DNA from: Lentisphaerota bacterium
GTDB taxonomy: Bacteria > Verrucomicrobiota > Kiritimatiellia > RFP12 > UBA3636
Assembly: GCA_012511845.1 (NCBI GenBank)
Contig: JAAZFF010000280.1
Coordinates: 1 to 16,237, forward strand
Direction of reading: 5' to 3'
Length of the DNA: 16,237 nt
This document shows, one piece after another, positions 15,141 to 16,237 of this stretch. Numbering within the stretch: the stretch's first letter is position 1; the number at the start of each line of letters is the position of its first letter. A model generated the notes under the pieces. It was not told the DNA's origin. It made no database searches and saw only the letters and a program-made list of their open reading frames with translations. Made by a program: the position numbers and the translations under genes.

Positions 15141-15203
15141 TTATACACATTCTTCTGAATCAGGGCAAAGATATTTCCTTAAGCGATTTATATACATTTT
15201 CAA
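15141..15203 (-). CDS. Possible 20-codon leader ORF before the sulfatase-like lipoprotein gene
   Basis: A strong Shine-Dalgarno GGAGGAG (15212-15218) stands 8 nt before TTG (15201-15203), which opens a 20-codon frame reading MKMYINRLRKYLCPDSEE and ending CV at TAA (15141-15143). An ATG is at its third codon. The stop is 3 nt before the ATG of the next gene, which lacks a good ribosome site of its own. The arrangement fits translational coupling through a leader peptide. It may instead be chance. Confidence 0.35.
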   Translation of the reverse strand: MKMYINRLRKYLCPDSEECV

Positions 15204-15244
15204 TACTTTTTCTCCTCCTGAATCCGTTGAAACAGAGCTGATAT

Positions 15245-16237
15245 TTATCCGGCACCAATAGCCCGTGTCATTCCGATTACCGGCAATATTAACGCAAGAG
15301 CCAATGCCATTACAAAAAGCCCGACGGCAGCAAGCATGGCAGGTTCGAGCAATATAAGGAGGCGCGACAAAGCTCTGTCCCATGTCCGCTGCATTTTTGC
15401 CGCAGCCACATCGAGCATCGCTGCGAGACAGCCGCCAGCCTCTCCTACCCTGACCCACTCCGACAACCCCGCTCCAAACATCGGCAACGCACTAACGGCA
15501 GTCGACAAGCTTGCGCCGTTTTTAACTTTTTCCGTCTGCTCAAGAACGCAATCCTCCAGCCACGGTCTGCCTGTCCCCGCTCCCGCCAGCGGCAGCGCCG
15601 CTACTGCAGTTAAACCTGATTCTGTGAGCACTGACAGAATCGAGGCAAATCGCATTCCAGCCAGAGTACCTGCCCCCTTCATCAGGGGCAATCGCAGGAG
15701 AAACTTGTCGAACCGTATTGCAAACCTGGCATCCCTGGCAGCTTTTCGGCGTGCCAGCGCCATTAGCAGAGTCAGAACGGCTGCTATAGCACCTGCTGAA
15801 AAAGCCATCGTTTTTGTTGCCGTAATAGCAACAACACTTGCTCTCGGCATAGTCATTCCGGATGCTTTCAGCATAAGCTCCGTTTTAGGTACAACAAACC
15901 CCAGCATTACAAATGCCACGATTATGCCAAGGAAAAATACAAATGCCGGATATATGAAGGCAGTTCTAAGTTTATCACGTACTGCATCCTGCACGTCCAG
16001 CATGTCTGCCATCCTGGAGAGCATGAGAGGGAGAGTTGCTGTTCGTTCAGCCGATGCCAATGCAGCTCTTTCGTATCCATCAACATCGGCACATACGCTG
16101 CTTATGGAGTCAGCAAGAGATGAGCCTTCGTTTATTTTAGGGCTGATTATGGCAAGTGCACCTGCCATTACGGAATCCTCTGTTTCCATAATCATCGATA
16201 GGGCACGGTCGAGCGGAAGACCGGCACCCAGAAGCGC
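15245..16237 (-). CDS. GspF/PilC-type secretion or pilus inner-membrane protein (5' end outside window)
   Basis: Partial protein: 330 residues visible, open to the window edge. The frame enters at ALLGAGLPLDRALSMIMETE, so the ATG at 16195 is internal; family members have about 400 aa, leaving roughly 70 N-terminal residues outside. It is the polytopic platform protein of type II secretion or type IV pilus machines. Two T2SSF domains are seen. The first is followed by FIYPAFVFFLGIIVAFVMLGFVVPKTE (a transmembrane helix and the family's PK motif). A second hydrophobic segment, AFSAGAIAAVLTLLMALARR, comes next. The second domain (FASILSVLTESGLTAVAALPLAG...VRVGEAGGCLAAMLD) leads to a final helix ending LILPVIGMTRAIGAG. 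The VGEAGG and GL motifs are typical. Which machine it serves cannot be told. Confidence 0.9.
   Translation of the reverse strand, partial: ALLGAGLPLDRALSMIMETEDSVMAGALAIISPKINEGSSLADSISSVCADVDGYERAALASAERTATLPLMLSRMADMLDVQDAVRDKLRTAFIYPAFVFFLGIIVAFVMLGFVVPKTELMLKASGMTMPRASVVAITATKTMAFSAGAIAAVLTLLMALARRKAARDARFAIRFDKFLLRLPLMKGAGTLAGMRFASILSVLTESGLTAVAALPLAGAGTGRPWLEDCVLEQTEKVKNGASLSTAVSALPMFGAGLSEWVRVGEAGGCLAAMLDVAAAKMQRTWDRALSRLLILLEPAMLAAVGLFVMALALALILPVIGMTRAIGAG

Overview
The window looks like chromosomal DNA from a Gram-negative bacterium with an outer membrane. Supporting genes are an Mla/MCE phospholipid transporter, several predicted lipoproteins and a type II secretion/type IV pilus GspF-like protein. 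An alpha2-type glycyl-tRNA synthetase, a TIGR03790-family protein, an apiosidase-like (DUF4038) glycosidase and a remnant of a 23S-rRNA-intervening-sequence four-helix protein would fit the PVC group (Lentisphaerota, Kiritimatiellota, Verrucomicrobiota). This placement is inference; no rRNA or other phylogenetic marker was analysed.

Left part, 1-2619. A small secreted protein gene on the minus strand (start 496) is cut by an in-frame TAG, with about 27 more protein-like codons beyond it. It diverges from a plus-strand DUF4038/GH140-like glycosidase (732-2042). A 577-bp gap follows, made of hairpins, shared repeat modules and a short remnant of a four-helix-bundle (S23/IVS) protein.

Plus-strand housekeeping operon, 2620-5989. 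It encodes glycyl-tRNA synthetase, a UDP-glucuronate 4-epimerase-like protein (TTG start) and a TrmJ-like tRNA ribose methyltransferase, separated by gaps of 24 and 28 bp. It converges on the minus-strand Mla operon at about 6000.

Minus-strand Mla operon, 10226 to 6042. The order is a 499-aa lipoprotein made of about 18 aromatic W/F-P-F/L/I repeats, then mlaE, mlaF and mlaD. The genes are joined by TAATG and TGATG overlaps and a 2-nt gap, so translation is probably coupled. MlaD ends in five tandem 35-residue repeats. The first gene is a family I do not recognise; its fixed place ahead of the permease suggests an envelope partner of the transporter. A second 300-bp repeat island (10264-10541) shares modules with the island at 2065-2540, some direct and some inverted.

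Minus-strand envelope/translation cluster, 16237 to 10542. It holds a partial gspF-like gene, a possible 20-codon leader ORF, a lipoprotein with a degenerate sulfatase-like domain and TPRs, efp, a TIGR03790-family secreted protein, and a TPR/coiled-coil/LysM lipoprotein. The last appears to start at CTG, overlapping the preceding stop.

Most of the window is ordinary housekeeping and envelope DNA. The most unusual parts are the aromatic-repeat lipoprotein fused to the Mla operon, the amber-interrupted small gene, the mosaic repeat islands and the probable CTG start.
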